From Beverwykella pulmonaria (taxonomy: Eukaryota > Ascomycota > Dothideomycetes > Pleosporales > Melanommataceae), in the NCBI GenBank assembly GCA_001599595.1, contig BCHH01000002.1, forward strand, positions 1,950,053-2,014,052: 64,000 nucleotides of DNA. Direction: 5' to 3'. Positions 46,410-57,713 of this stretch are shown in pieces (positions within the stretch are counted from its first letter, which is position 1; each line of letters starts with the position of its first letter). Under the pieces are notes generated by a model. The model was not told the DNA's origin. It saw nothing but the letters and a program-made list of their open reading frames with translations, and searched no databases. The translations under genes and the position numbers were made by a program.

Positions 46410-46622
46410 CTACCTCGATTCCTGAGCTGGGCTTTCTATCGATCCAGAAAGGACGGTGTCGCCATGAGTATTCGGTTCTTCTTCTTTGAGCGCTCTTTTT
46501 CTACATGGTTTGCTAAGAGCTACTACGCAGAGACATGGAATGCAAAAAATCATGGCGGCGGCGGAGAGAAAGTTTTCGAGAGTGTCATGAGGAGTGCGGC
46601 CGTGGCCATCCCGGATTGTCAT
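46410..46622 (-). CDS. Hypothetical small membrane protein, 70 residues
   Basis: From ATG 46622 a 71-codon frame encodes a hydrophilic N-terminus, one hydrophobic segment FLSAAAMIFCIPCLCVVAL with three cysteines, a basic KPCRKRALK and an acidic tail. The topology suggests a single-pass membrane or palmitoylated protein. The frame stays open upstream to 46871 but with no clear features. There is no recognised family, so the call is weak. Confidence 0.3.
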   Translation of the reverse strand: MTIRDGHGRTPHDTLENFLSAAAMIFCIPCLCVVALSKPCRKRALKEEEPNTHGDTVLSGSIESPAQESR

Positions 46623-47670
46623 TGTGTTCGTAAAATGAATTCGACAGCAAAGTGATTTGTAAATCCTGGGGCCGAGGTATTCGTGGTAGCAAAGGAAAAG
46701 GAGCGATGGGAACCGAAGGAAAGGTGGGTGACAACTATTAATACAGTACGGAGGGCTGATGCTAGCGTGAAGTTGTTGTGGCTGAGTTCCGCCACCAGCA
46801 AAACAACGCGTCACACCAACCTCAATGTAATTAGAGAAGTAGGCGGGCTTGTGAGTTGTCAAATGACACAAGCTTTGGGTAAGAGTAGGTTGCCAGTTTT
46901 CTAGAAATAGGACTGATTAACTAGCTGAGTTTGGATACGAAGGTGGTTAGTAGTGGCTGGTGGTGGCAACATTAAGGACCCAACGAGCCCATTACTTTGT
47001 AATACTTCTATCTCTCACGCATCATCATCAGAGCAGTAGGTGTTTATCTTGTTTGTAACGCTTGATTTGGGGGCGTAAGCTCAGGGGCAGCTCCCGAAGC
47101 CGAGTCTCGTGTGAGAGCTCTTGTGGCCCAGTCACGTGCGAGCGATGAGATACCCTCCGAGGGTTGGAGAGTACGTAGTACGTAGGACTCTGAGTGGGAG
47201 CTGGCTACCTGGCCTCGGACTATATACAGAAAAGCAAAGAATCAAATAAATACAAAAAACAACGCAAGTAGCTTGAGTTCGTATTGAACTTATTGGGATG
47301 GTGGTGGGAATACAAATCGAGCCATATTAGCCTATTGAGCGTACAATGAGGCTGTTAATGATAGCTGAGGAGAGACGGACGAGGTGGAGGAGGAGAAAGT
47401 TCTGCCCTGAGGCACCGAGGCCGTGTCGGGACTTGGCATCAACCACGTGATATATAGAACCAACCATATTTATCGGTTATATGGGGGTCGATTTGTTAGC
47501 GAGATCACGCGCGATAGTAAGCGAGAACACCAAACCTCCGTGATAACCTCTAGTATACTATAGGTCTTGGCACCCCTAGAGGGCCGCTTTTTTTCTACTT
47601 TTACACTATTTGTAAAGCAAAATAGGGGCAAAAATGCAGGCAATATGTAAGCGCATAGCTATAGCATTAA
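46623..47670. other. Intergenic flank of the Crypton-like relic
   Basis: No gene recognised. The stretch 47040-47330 is dense in stop codons and includes the palindrome TACGTAGTACGTA. The non-coding 3' flank of the Crypton-like element probably begins around 47.5 kb, but no terminal repeat was found. Confidence 0.35.
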
Positions 47671-49965
47671 CTACAAAGTACACTTTTTCTGCCTATTAAG
47701 CAGCTTGTACAGCTAATAGAGCGACAATTTAGCCTGCTGCCAAACAAGCTCTACTTCCTCTACTGCCGCGCCTGTACTAATGCCCTGTGCCTGCTGTCTC
47801 TAAACCTTATTAATAATAACCTTCCGCCGTCTATATAGCACCTGCTTGCTATGCCTCTAACGCCAGCGCGGCCTGTACAGATCCTCTAGTCCTTGCACAG
47901 ATGGGCCGCCTGCTAGGCCTACTGTCTACTCCCTCTACAGCTGTGGGACAGTTGCCACTGCGCGGGAGAGGACGTACAGTGGCGGTGGTGGCGGCAGCAG
48001 TAGCAGTGATAATAGCGGTGATGGCGGCTCCTGCAGGGAGGGAGTGGCTGTAGGAGAAGGGGAGGCTAATGCAGAGTAGAAGGACCTCACTGCTGTCACA
48101 GCAGAAGCAGGCGTAGTAGAGCTAGAAGCCGCCATAATTATATGGCGCGTAGGATGTAGAGTTAGTAATATGCGGCCCTTAAGCAAGTCTCCTAGCTGTA
48201 TGTTAATGCTGTTAAGCTGCTCTCTTGTTTCCACGCCCTAGTTGCTAACGTCTCACGCAAGGCTCTAGTGCAGGATGCTAAGGTGTTTAGCAATAGCAGG
48301 CAGCGTCTTCTAAATCTGCACTTCTTTAGGCTCCTCTATGTCTAGTAGTAAGAGCTCCACATCCTTTGCAAACACTAGGTAGTTAGCTTAGGTAAAGATA
48401 GGGTTAGCCTAGATTAGATGCGCGGGGAACTCCTGTCTTATAATAACTAAGTCCTAAAGGAGGATAATGCAGAGCTGCTGCAGCAAACGCAGGAAGCCCT
48501 AAGCTATAAGGTCTTTGCAGTCCTCTATTGCCTTATTACTCTGCTGCTTCTTGTCATCCACGTACAAGTTAAACTACGCTAGCTCTTTATTAACAAAGGG
48601 CTACACAGCCTGCTCAAGCAATTACAGAGGCAGCACCTTTACCTATAGCAGGTAGAAGCTGCCCTGCGCAGACAGGTTAAAGCTAGCTATGCTTTGCATA
48701 AACTTGCGCAGGAGGTAGGTAAGATAGTAGTTTGTTAGGGTGTTACTATTCTACTGTCCTGCACAGCAGATCTAGCCCTTACTAACGCCCTTAAGCTTAG
48801 TGTGCTTTGCCCCTTGTAATTAGCCTGCGTGTGTTTTCTTTAGCAACATAACATTTGCCCTAGCAAACATCTTGTTAATCTAGTCTAGCTGTGTGTTGTA
48901 CGCCATCTTCTTTGCTGCATGCTCCCCCTTAACTAGGTGCAGGTTGTACTATAGCTCACGCTAATAGAAGCTAGGAGGCAGCTCGCCTATAACGTTCTAG
49001 CAGTAGAAGAGGTAGAAAGCAGTGTAGGCTATAGTGCAGAGCAGCAGATTTTAGTGCCTTATAACAGCTCTATACTCTAGCCGCCCTATTATGTTTGTCT
49101 TGCTGTTGTCTATAATTATAATTATTAGGTAGCAGGGCGTTGGGCCTTTGTCTACTAGCAGGACTATAAAGAAGTTAAGGAGTTTAGCTTTTAGGCGCAC
49201 CTTGCTCTGCAGCAGCATGTTATAGGCAAGCAGGAAGTTAGTGGCAGTGCGCAGGTACAGCTTTGTTAACTGCCTTAACTACTACTACTACTGCTTCCCC
49301 TAGCAGTAGCCCTCCTAGCAGAACTGCACAGCATTAATTATCTTTGCCTTAGTGTAGCTGTCCTGCAGCGTCCCCACGGCCCTGTTAGCAAACTTAAGCT
49401 ACTGCTACTTATGCTTAGTGCGCTAGTGAGCCCTTAGCAGGCTGTTTAGGCCCTCTCTACACAGGGTTAGATACAGGTTTATGCCCTTGCTCTTTTAGAA
49501 GGACCACAGGTCAACAATAGCAGCTACGTACAACTTAACCGCGCTAACTCCTAGCGTCTGCCAGACTAGTTCGCCGTCCACAGTTGTGCAATCCTGCTTC
49601 TTGTACTGTGAGGTCTGAAGCTCCTAGTCTAGGATGCGCTTATTTAGGAACTAGATTAGCTTGTTTTCGCGCACAAGCTTACCATCTTCAAATCCTTTCT
49701 TAGCGCAGAATTCCTGCCACTCCTTCTGCTTTGGATTGTACGTCTTGTTTGTGTTCTTAGGCCGCGTCGTACGCGCCTGCGCAAGCGCACGCGCGCCCTG
49801 CGCGAAGAGCTCAACGTCAAGGGCCGCATGGCGCTCCGCAGCGCTGGTAGGGAAGGGAGGGGCCGTGAGGGTTGTAGGGGTCATTGTCGCTGCCGTCAGC
49901 GGGGCTGTCCCTAAGGCTTCCATGGCGGGAGGGGGAGTGGAGGAGAGGGGAGAGGTCAAAGGCAT
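47671..49965 (-). mobile_element. Crypton-like tyrosine recombinase relic (Ndc10_II/GCR1_C), inactivated
   Basis: One minus-strand frame can be followed for most of the 2.3 kb with few or no indels but with dozens of TAG codons. The N-terminal part is intact: NTNKTYNPKQKEWQEFCAKK, then KLVRENKLI, TAG, FLNKRILD, TAG. The central block reads KKTHAG, stop, LQGAKHTKLKGVSKG, stop, ICCAGQ, stop, NSNTLTNYYLTYLLRKFM, which is the Ndc10_II/Crypton recombinase core. The C-terminal block VATVPQL, stop, RE, stop, TVGLAGGPSVQGLEDLY then PRWR and YRRRKVI is the GCR1_C DNA-binding domain. The stops stand where Gln (CAG) or Trp (TGG) is expected, the RIP pattern CpA to TpA on either strand. The element should be dead. 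Cryptons lack terminal inverted repeats; ends not defined. Confidence 0.88.
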
Positions 49966-50329
49966 GACCAAACGCGGTTGCACGTGGTTAGGTGGTTTAG
50001 GAATAACTGAGGAATAATCGCGGCAGGGGGGGCTCTCTAATAACGGTGGGTTATTGGGGGGTCAGGGCGCTGAATAACTGAGGTTCTCGGGGGGGTTTTG
50101 CGATAACCGAGCTTCTCGCGAGCTCTCGCACACCCTTTATAATTAAGAATGTTTATCCAGCCACGTGATAAGAAACTGCTGAACCTCATCTTCGTCGCTG
50201 CGCCACCATCCTACTCTGAGTTCTTCTATAAGCGCAGTTGCACTTCCTTGACTGACTAATCCATGCATGTCTTTCTTATGTCTATTCTAACGACTTCCTT
50301 TGCTAGCGCGCGCTGACAGTCCTCCCATC
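49966..50329. other. Flank between the Crypton-like relic and the NLR gene
   Basis: Repeated G-rich runs and several AATAACTGAG-like words lie at 50000-50110, possibly the element end. The NLR promoter must lie from about 50130; no TATA box is clear. Confidence 0.4.
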
Positions 50330-53300
50330 ATGCGTCTTTTGCGACTCGAAGATGACGGCGTGTTCAGCCTAGTCGAATGTTTTGGCAGGAATATCCCACA
50401 GTATGCGATTCTTTCGCATACTTGGGGAGCGGATCACGAAGAAGTTACCTTCAGAGACTTGACAGAGGGTACAGGCAAGAGCAAGGCGGGTTATCGCAAA
50501 CTTACTTTCTGCGCAGAGCGAGCTGCACATGACGGCCTGCAGTTCTTCTGGGTAGACACTTGCTGCATCGACAAATCAAGCAGTGCAGAGCTTTCGGAAG
50601 CCATCAACTCCATGTTCCAATGGTACCATCGTGCGAATAAATGCTATGTATATCTATCTGATGTTTCGATCGGCAACTCCATCGGAAACAACCCATCCTC
50701 CCAGCAAATTTGGAAACCAGCGTTTCGGCACAGCAGGTGGTTTACTCGTGGCTGGACACTCCAAGAGCTTCTTGCTCCAAAATTTGTCGAATTCTTTTCT
50801 ATAGAAGGCAAACAACTTGGGGATAAAATTTCACTTGCGCAAGAGATTCACGACACTACAGGAATTTCTTTTGAAGCGCTTCAGGGAAGCCCCTTATCTC
50901 AGTTTAGCGCGGATGAGCGAATGTTATGGGCAGAAAGGCGCGAGACGAAACGCGAAGAGGACGCAGCATACTCGCTGCTGGGCATTTTCAACATATGTAT
51001 GCCGCTTCTCTATGGGGAAGGACGAGAAAACGCGTTTGTCCGGCTTCAGAAGGAGATCAAACCTTCGGTTCAGATTCAAAAAGAAGACAAAGAGCGCATC
51101 CAACACTTACGCCTCACGAAACCCTTGCCGTCATCGACAGTCCCCTTTTGGCGAGACGACGACTTCATTAGCCGAGACAGCCTCGACAAGGTACGCCGGA
51201 TATGCGCCAGGCCTGCATCTCGCGCAGCGCTTGTTGGCCTAGGCGGGGTTGGGTGAGTGATACAGTTCACGAGCGTAGAAGGAATACTAACTGCGTGCTT
51301 AGAAAGTCTCAAATTGCCATTGAGTATGCCTACCAGGTGCGGGACGAGTCGCCGCTAACATGGGTTTTCTGGGTGCACGCAGGCACGCGCGCGAGGTTCG
51401 AGGAGGGGTACCGGAGAATCGCTGAGGCGACGAGGATGGAGGGGTGGGATAACCCGAAAGCAGATATCCTCCGGCTTGTTCGCAACTGGCTGTGCGACGA
51501 GTCCACCGGGCAGCGGGTGATGATCGTCGACAATGCTGACGATTCGGATGTCTTCTTCCCCTCACTCCAAAGAACAGGAGCCACCGCAGCTAGCAATTCG
51601 GAACAAGCAGCGGAACCGCTATCAGATTTCCTACCACAATCGCCAAACGGGTCGATCCTCACTACCTCTCGGAGCCGAGATGTAGCGTACAGACTAACGG
51701 GCAACTCCGCCAGCGTCGTTGAGGTTAAGCCAATGGACAAGGACCATGCACTGGCTCTTCTCCAGAAGAAGCTTAGTTCTGACGCTGATGAGGAGAACGC
51801 GGTCGACCTACTGCAGTCTCTCGACTACATGCCTCTCGCTATCACGCAGGCAGCAGCCTATATTGCGCAGAGAGCGCCGCGCATGACTGTTTCACGATAC
51901 CTAGATGAGTTTCGTAAAAGCGATCGCGACCGAGCCCATTTGCTGAAGAAAGACGCGGGAGACAGTCGCAGGGACGGCAGAGCATCCAACTCTATCATCG
52001 CGACCTGGCAAATCTCGTTTGAGCATATCCGGAAAGAGATACCGACTGCTGCTCGGTTGCTGTCACTCATGTGTCTTTTCGACAGTCAGGGGATTCCGGA
52101 GTCGCTTCTTCACAATCGATATCACGTCGACAATGAAGAGATTGACTTTGAAGAAGATATTCATACATTGACAAGCTATTCGCTAGTTGGGATGAACGCG
52201 GAAGGAAGCGTATTTGAGATGCACCGGCTAGTTCAGTTCTCGATGAAGAAGTGGCTGGAGTTGCATAATGAGCTAGAGGAGTGGAAGGAGAAGTACATTA
52301 GGCTGATGGATGACAGCTACCCAGAAGGACGGCACGAGAACTGGGAGGTATGCCAAGCGTTGTTTCCACACGCTCAAGCAGCAGTATCGTGCCGGCCAAC
52401 CAATAGCGGCGCGCTAGAGGCATGGGCGTCAATTCTTTTCAAGGCCTCGCGGTATGCAAACGAAATGGGAAACTACCACGCAGCGCAGGAGATGGGTCGA
52501 GGTGCTTTAGAAGCAAGATATGCCGTTCTAGAACCGGAGCACCCATACACGCTCGGTAGTATCAACAACCTTGGGTTAGTGTTGTTGAAGCAGGGCAAGT
52601 ACGAGGAGGCCGAAGTGATGCACCGGCAGGCACTGGAAACAAAAGAAAAGGTGCTTGGGCCAGAGCATCCGTCCACGCTCAATAGTGTCAACAACCTTGG
52701 GTGGGTATTGGAGAGGCAGGGCAAGTACAAAGCGGCCGAAGTGATGCACAGGCGGGCACTAGATGCAAGAGAGAAGGTGCTTGGACCAGAGCATCCAGAC
52801 ACGCTTACCAGCGTCGACGATCTTGGGTTGGTGTTGTCGAGGCAGGGCAGGTATGAGGAGGCCGAAGTGATGCACCGACGAGACCTAGAAGGATGTGAGA
52901 AAGTCTTTGGGCCAGACCATCCAGACACGCTTACCAGCGTGAACGACCTTGGGTCGGTGTTGGAGAGGCAGGGCAAGTACGAAGAAGCCGAAGTGATGCA
53001 CAGGCGGGCACTGGGTGCAAGAGAGAAGGTGCTTGGACCAGAGCATCCAGACACGCTTACCAGCGTCGACGATCTTGGGTTGGTGTTGTCGAAGCAGGGC
53101 AAGTATGAGGAGGCCGCAGTGATGCACAGACGGGCACTGGGTGCAAGAGAGAAGGGACTTGGGCTAGAGCATCCAGATACACTTACTAGCGTCAACAACT
53201 TTGGGTTAGTGTTGTCGAAGCAGGGCAAGTACGAGGAGGCCGAAGCGATGCACAGGCGGGCACTAGATGCAAGAGAGAAGATGCTTGGGCCAAAGCATCC

Positions 53301-53634
53301 AGATACACTAACTAGCATAGCCAACCTTGCGTCGACGTACAGGAATCAAGGGCGGTGGAAAGATGCCAAAGAAATAGAGGTGCAAGTGATGGAAACGAGA
53401 AAGAAGGTGCTTGGGGAGGAGCACCCAGATACGCTGACCAGCATGAACAACCTCGCATTTACATTGAGGCTCCAGAGCCACACTGAAGAGGCCATCTCAC
53501 TGATGCGAAAATGCTTCCAGCTACGGAAACAGGTCCTTGGCTCTCAGCATCCTTCTACAGAGGCATCACTTGAAACTCTGAATAGGTGGCAGATGGAGAA
53601 CCCCAAGATTGGGCCCCCATTTTATCACTTATAG
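50330..53634 (+). CDS. HET - NB-ARC - TPR NLR-type protein
   Basis: Exons 50330-51252 and 51303-53634 encode 1084 residues; donor GTGAGT, branch point TACTAAC, acceptor TTAG, phase 2. The intron splits the P-loop (GLGGVG, then KSQIA), at about residues 303-311. Order: HET domain (YAILSHTWG at 25-33, FFWVDTCCIDKSS, the WFTRGWTLQELLAP block); NB-ARC with P-loop, Walker-B-like VMIVDNADD at about 381, GSILTTSRS, YMPLAITQ at about 482 and an MHD-equivalent MHRLVQ at about 614; then eight 42-residue tetratricopeptide (nephrocystin-type) repeats from about residue 722. Family knowledge: fungal NLRs sense non-self with their repeats and trigger cell death through effector domains such as HET. The gene appears intact. 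Start ATG 50330 begins the usual MRLLRLE of HET-NLRs; it lies about 360 bases from the Crypton-like relic. Confidence 0.94.
52546..53553 (+). repeat. Eight TPR units of 126 bp in the NLR gene
   Basis: Eight contiguous 126-base units encode 42-residue TPRs of the form HPDTLTSVxxLG, RQGKYEEAEVMHRRAL, EKVLGPEH. Units 2-6 (52672-53301) are very similar to each other at both DNA and protein level, unlike units 7 and 8, which are diverged. Differences among the similar units fall at a few positions (for example D/N in SVDDLG, A/D/G after RR), as in NLR repeat arrays under concerted evolution. Confidence 0.92.
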
Positions 53635-53981
53635 GGGTTTAGACACCACGCTAGTGCTAGGCTATTCAAATCTACAGTAGCTGTCACATGCCTATATCTG
53701 GATACAGAATAATCGTAAACCTTAAGACTTGCGTAGCATCCGTTCCAAAGTGGGAGTCAAGCGCCGGTACATCTCCGAGGGAGACACCTCAGGCCTCGGA
53801 CATAAAGTTGACATCAAGGCTTAGCGGCTAGCACTGCTGCTATTTATTCCCGTAAAATGCTTATCGCCGAGGCGTCAGTCCATTTTTGTGTGACGACAGA
53901 GATTGCATATCTTTTGGCTATAGCCTGCCTCACTTCTCGTCTCGTTTATTCACTTCACGCATATCACTTCTCTGAATAATC
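53635..53981. other. Intergenic, no gene recognised
   Basis: Between the NLR and the first MFS pseudogene. Nothing recognised. Confidence 0.4.
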
Positions 53982-55567
53982 ATGGAGACCAAAAGCGAAC
54001 AAGCAGCAATACGGCAGGGTGAGGTCGACAACGAGAAGAGTGGCCTAGATATGGGAAGAAGCGACCTGAAGCAAGATCAATGTCAGACCAAACACATTAC
54101 TGACAGCGCAGAATCTACCTGGGATGAGGCATTCCTCGTCACATTCAGCCCAGATGACACCGAGAATCCCCTCAATTGGTCCAAGAAGTTGAAATGGGGA
54201 GTCACGGCGGCGGTATCTGGCAGGGGGTTTGTCCGTATTATGGTCTCGACGGTAAGGCTGTGTGCCCAGACTAACCCGACTCATCTGCAGATGATGGCAC
54301 CTGCAATCGGCACCATCGCAGCTGAGTTGAACTTGTCGAACACCGAGTCGACCATGGCACTGTCGGTGTATCTTTTAGCGACCGAATTTGGACCGCTCTT
54401 CATTGGTCCTCTGTCAGAATTCTACGGCAGAAAGTCCATCTTCCACTTTACCAATGTCTGGTTCCTGGCCTGGAATCTCACCTGTGGCTTTGCTAACTCA
54501 AAGGGCCTGCTTATTGCCGCCCGCCTCCTGGCTGGCTTTGGCGCTAGTGCAGTATACAGCTTGGGATACGGCGTGCTCGGTGATGTGTGGCCGGCGGAGC
54601 AGAGAGGACGCTCCCTGAGCCTGTACCTGCTTATCCCACTAACTGGCTCTGCTGTTGGTCCAATTGTTGGCGGTTTCATCGTTGAGTATTCTACTTGGCG
54701 ATGGATGTTCTGGACGACCACCATTCTCCAAGTATCCCTTGAACTATCCTCTCTGCTCCTGTTCTACGAGAGCTACGCACTTGTCCTCCTCCGTCGGCGA
54801 GCCGAGAAATGGCGCAAAGAAACTGGCGATTTTCGCTACCACGCTGAGGTCGAGATGCGCGAATCTGGCCGCTCTGCCGTCTGGAAGCTGAGCCGCAGTC
54901 TGTCCCGCCCTCTCCGCCTCCTGGCATTCCGCCCAATCATCCAGATCCAGGCCATCCTTGAAGGTATCAACTACGGCCTGCTGTACTTCGCACTGGCTAG
55001 CTTCTCCGCCCTCCACGTCTCCGCGTACGGCGAATCCATCTCCATCTCCGGCCTGCACTACATTGCCATCTGCACCGGTACCATCTCTGGCACCCAGCTC
55101 TGCGGGCCGCTCATGGACTACGTTTACAAGAGGCTGACAACATGCACCGGTGACACCCGCGTGCCCGAGCTCCGCATCCCGTTTCTGCTGCCAGGCGTTT
55201 TCTTCACGCCCATCGGCTTCCTGCCCTACGGCTAGGCCACGCAGTACCACCTCTTCTAGCTCATCGTTGACGTCGGCACTGCCCTGCTGTCCCTCGGCAT
55301 GCAGATCTTTGACACCACGTTGCACGCATACGTGTCATGGATGCGTACCCTGAGCATATCAGTTCGGCGTCGGCTGCGACGCAGGTGCTTAGGAGTCTGC
55401 TAGCGTTTGCATTCCCGTTGTTCTCAAACAAGTTGTACAATACACTGAGATACGGGTGGAGAAACAGTCTGTTGGCATTTCTGTCGATTGGTATCGCGCT
55501 CTCATCGACAGGCATACTCTGGCGCTACGGTGCGAAGTTGAGAACTAAACGGCATTCAAGCTATTAG
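53982..55567 (+). pseudogene. DHA1-type MFS transporter, inactivated
   Basis: ATG 53982 opens METKSEQAAIRQGE; a 39-base intron (54252-54290, GTAAGG to GCAG) fits before MMAPAIGTIAAELN. The body is a fungal polyamine/drug DHA1 transporter: PDDTENPLNWSKKLKW, GPLSEFYGRKSI, ARLLAGFGASAVYSLGYG, WPAEQRGRSLSLYLL, WRWMFW and so on. Two TAG codons (55233 and 55257) interrupt what would be YGWATQYH and FWLIVDVG, both at positions where Trp is expected (TGG to TAG). Near 55340 the frame shifts before DAYPEHISSAS; after it, the rest up to 55567 matches the end of the family. The gene is therefore dead by two nonsense changes and one frameshift. Confidence 0.8.
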
Positions 55568-56021
55568 GCATCTTAGGCATGAATTATATATATGTTCATG
55601 GCCGTGGCTACGCTTTGGCTACTTGTGCTGAAGGTCGTGAGTCAGGCCCATTGTATCCTGCGCTTCGATGACCACTTTGTGGTCTAGAATTTCCTATTTT
55701 TCCACACCTCATTCATCTGACAAAGCCTTAGTGTACTACTTATTATGAAAATTCTTGTCTGGTTTTCGCAGCTGGTATATGCTCCACTAGCTTTGCTGTA
55801 CTATCCACAGTCTTTGGCATCGGCATTGGACCGCCTAGGGAACTATCTTTTCGCATAGTCAAGACCTTGACTCCCATTCCTGTACCTAACAAGTAAGATG
55901 TACTGTAATGTCTGACTCAGAAGGGCTCTCAGACCACTGCTCTATGTAATTTTTAATACATCCGAGATTCTATCGGACTATATATACCCGATAACATCGC
56001 ACGACGTCCTCCTCACGCCGC
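55568..56021. other. Intergenic between convergent MFS pseudogenes
   Basis: No feature recognised. Confidence 0.4.
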
Positions 56022-57713
56022 CTAATTCTCCGTTGGTATCTCATCTTCTGCCTTTTCTCTGCTTTTTCTCTCCCTTTTCAAATTCCTGTTATCGAATATC
56101 AGAATTGCAAATGCAAGCATGAGCGCAACAGCTCTGCAGGTGATGGCGAGATAATACCCGGCTCTTAAGCCGTCATGGTATATCTCAAGGATCGCATGTA
56201 GCTGTTCTCCCGAAAACACTCTTCGTAGCTCTGTCGCCCCGGTGCTGACCAATTTGGCTGTGTCAATTTGTGGAAGGTTTTCCTTCGCTTCGTCGATGAT
56301 CCTGTTAGTGAAGAGCGCCTGCGCAATGGCAATGAAGACAGCTCCGGTCGCTGTCTGAAAGTAGAGAATGATAGCAGAGACATTAGACATGTCGGTCTTT
56401 TTGACTGTCCCCTGCACGACAATTATTGGAGTCTCGAGAACCATGCCACTCCCTATGCCGATAATCACCTAGTACCCGATCCATGCGCTGCTAGGGCTAC
56501 CAATGTCAAGCTTCAGCATGAGGCCAGCACCTATCGTTATCAATGCCGACCCGAGAATTAGGACTCCAGCATAGTGACCAGCACTACTGGCAATGAACCC
56601 AGAAATGATGCTGAAGAGTGCGACTCCGAGGATGAAGGGGATGTTCCGCATGCCAGAGTTGGCAGCAGAGACCCCGTCAACTGACTGAAAGTAGACCGGG
56701 AGGTAGTAAAGGACGATAAAGAAGCTGGCAGCGCTAAACATCATGAAGCTGGACATGGAGAGCCAGTGTCTTTGTCTTGATCAATCGAGAAACCATGGGG
56801 GCGCGCTCGCCCATCCACCACTCGTTGACTACGAACAGGCCGACAAGAACAGCGAATGCAACTAGGCTTCCAATGTCACTTCCGTCGCTCCAAGGCTTTG
56901 TGACTCCGCCCCATTGAAGCGCAAGTGTGAGGCATGACAGAGCTGCCACGGAGAGCAACATGCCATTGAAGTCCAGGGCGAGCATTTTCTGGGGCAATGG
57001 GGCGGGTGAAGGTGTAGCAGCTTTCGGTGTCTTGAATAGGAAAGCGGTAATAAGTGCGCTTAGCCCACCGATTGGGAGGTTGATGTAGAAACACCACCGT
57101 CATGAGACATAGTCTGTGAAGGCACCACCCAGCGGAGGTCCGATGACTGCTGCACTGCCGTAGGTAGCTCCCAGCACGCCCGCCATGGGTGCTACCTTCT
57201 TAGGAGGAAGTGTAAAAGCTAGGATGGTCATGCCTTCGAGGTGATTCCGGCGCCCCCGGCACCAGCAATGGCGCGACCTGCAATGAGGACGTTGCCACTT
57301 TTCGTGATTCCAGAGATAAGATTGCCTGGCTCTAAGACAACATTGGCCAGCAGAAAGGTCGATTTTAGAGAGAAGTATTTGTAACCTTTGCCCCAAACTA
57401 CCTGGAAAGAGAAAAGGGTAATATAGAAGGAGGCGCCGTACCAGCCGATTTGGTCCAAAGATCCAAATTCATCAGTAATGCGTAGGATAGCGGTGGCAAT
57501 GATCGTGGAGTCGAGAGATATGAGAAAGACCGAGAGAATGATGGTTAGTAAGACGGAGAAGAGCTTGGCTCGCGCAAGGTGCTTTGGATTCTGTCCAGTT
57601 GGTGACTGAGCAGGCTGAACGGGTTGGCCAGAGCCATGCGATGCCCGGAGCTGCAATGTCTCTGGAGATTCTTTCAGTTCTAACGACGTACGAGATTCCA
57701 TGGTATCGGCCAT
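56022..57713 (-). pseudogene. DHA2-type MFS drug transporter, inactivated
   Basis: ATG at 57713 starts MADTMESRTSLELK; TM1 is FSVLLTIILSVFLISLDSTI, with the DHA2 mark DSTIIATAILRITDEF. The frame breaks at about 57236 (GAGGAGITS, one base lost, EGMTILAFTLPP), again by TGA at 57100-57102 before RWCFYINLPIGG (usually Trp), again by frameshift near 56755, and by TAG at 56469-56471 (GY, stop, VIIGIGSGM; usually Gln). Beyond these breaks the protein is otherwise recognisable to its C-terminus (RKSREKAEDEIPTEN). Two frameshifts and two nonsense changes make it a pseudogene. Confidence 0.8.

Noticed and set aside
47040..47330. LTR-like stretch beginning TGTAACG and ending AATACAA
   Set aside because: No second copy, no target-site duplication and no retroelement protein nearby. 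Evidence is too weak for a solo LTR.
52473..53324. Long minus-strand open frame of 283 codons
   Set aside because: It lies antisense to the TPR array of the NLR. The repeats have a 126-base period and biased codons, so an open antisense frame is an artefact of the repeat.
54744..55325. Minus-strand frame of 193 codons
   Set aside because: Antisense to the DHA1-type MFS pseudogene, which is clearly recognisable on the plus strand.
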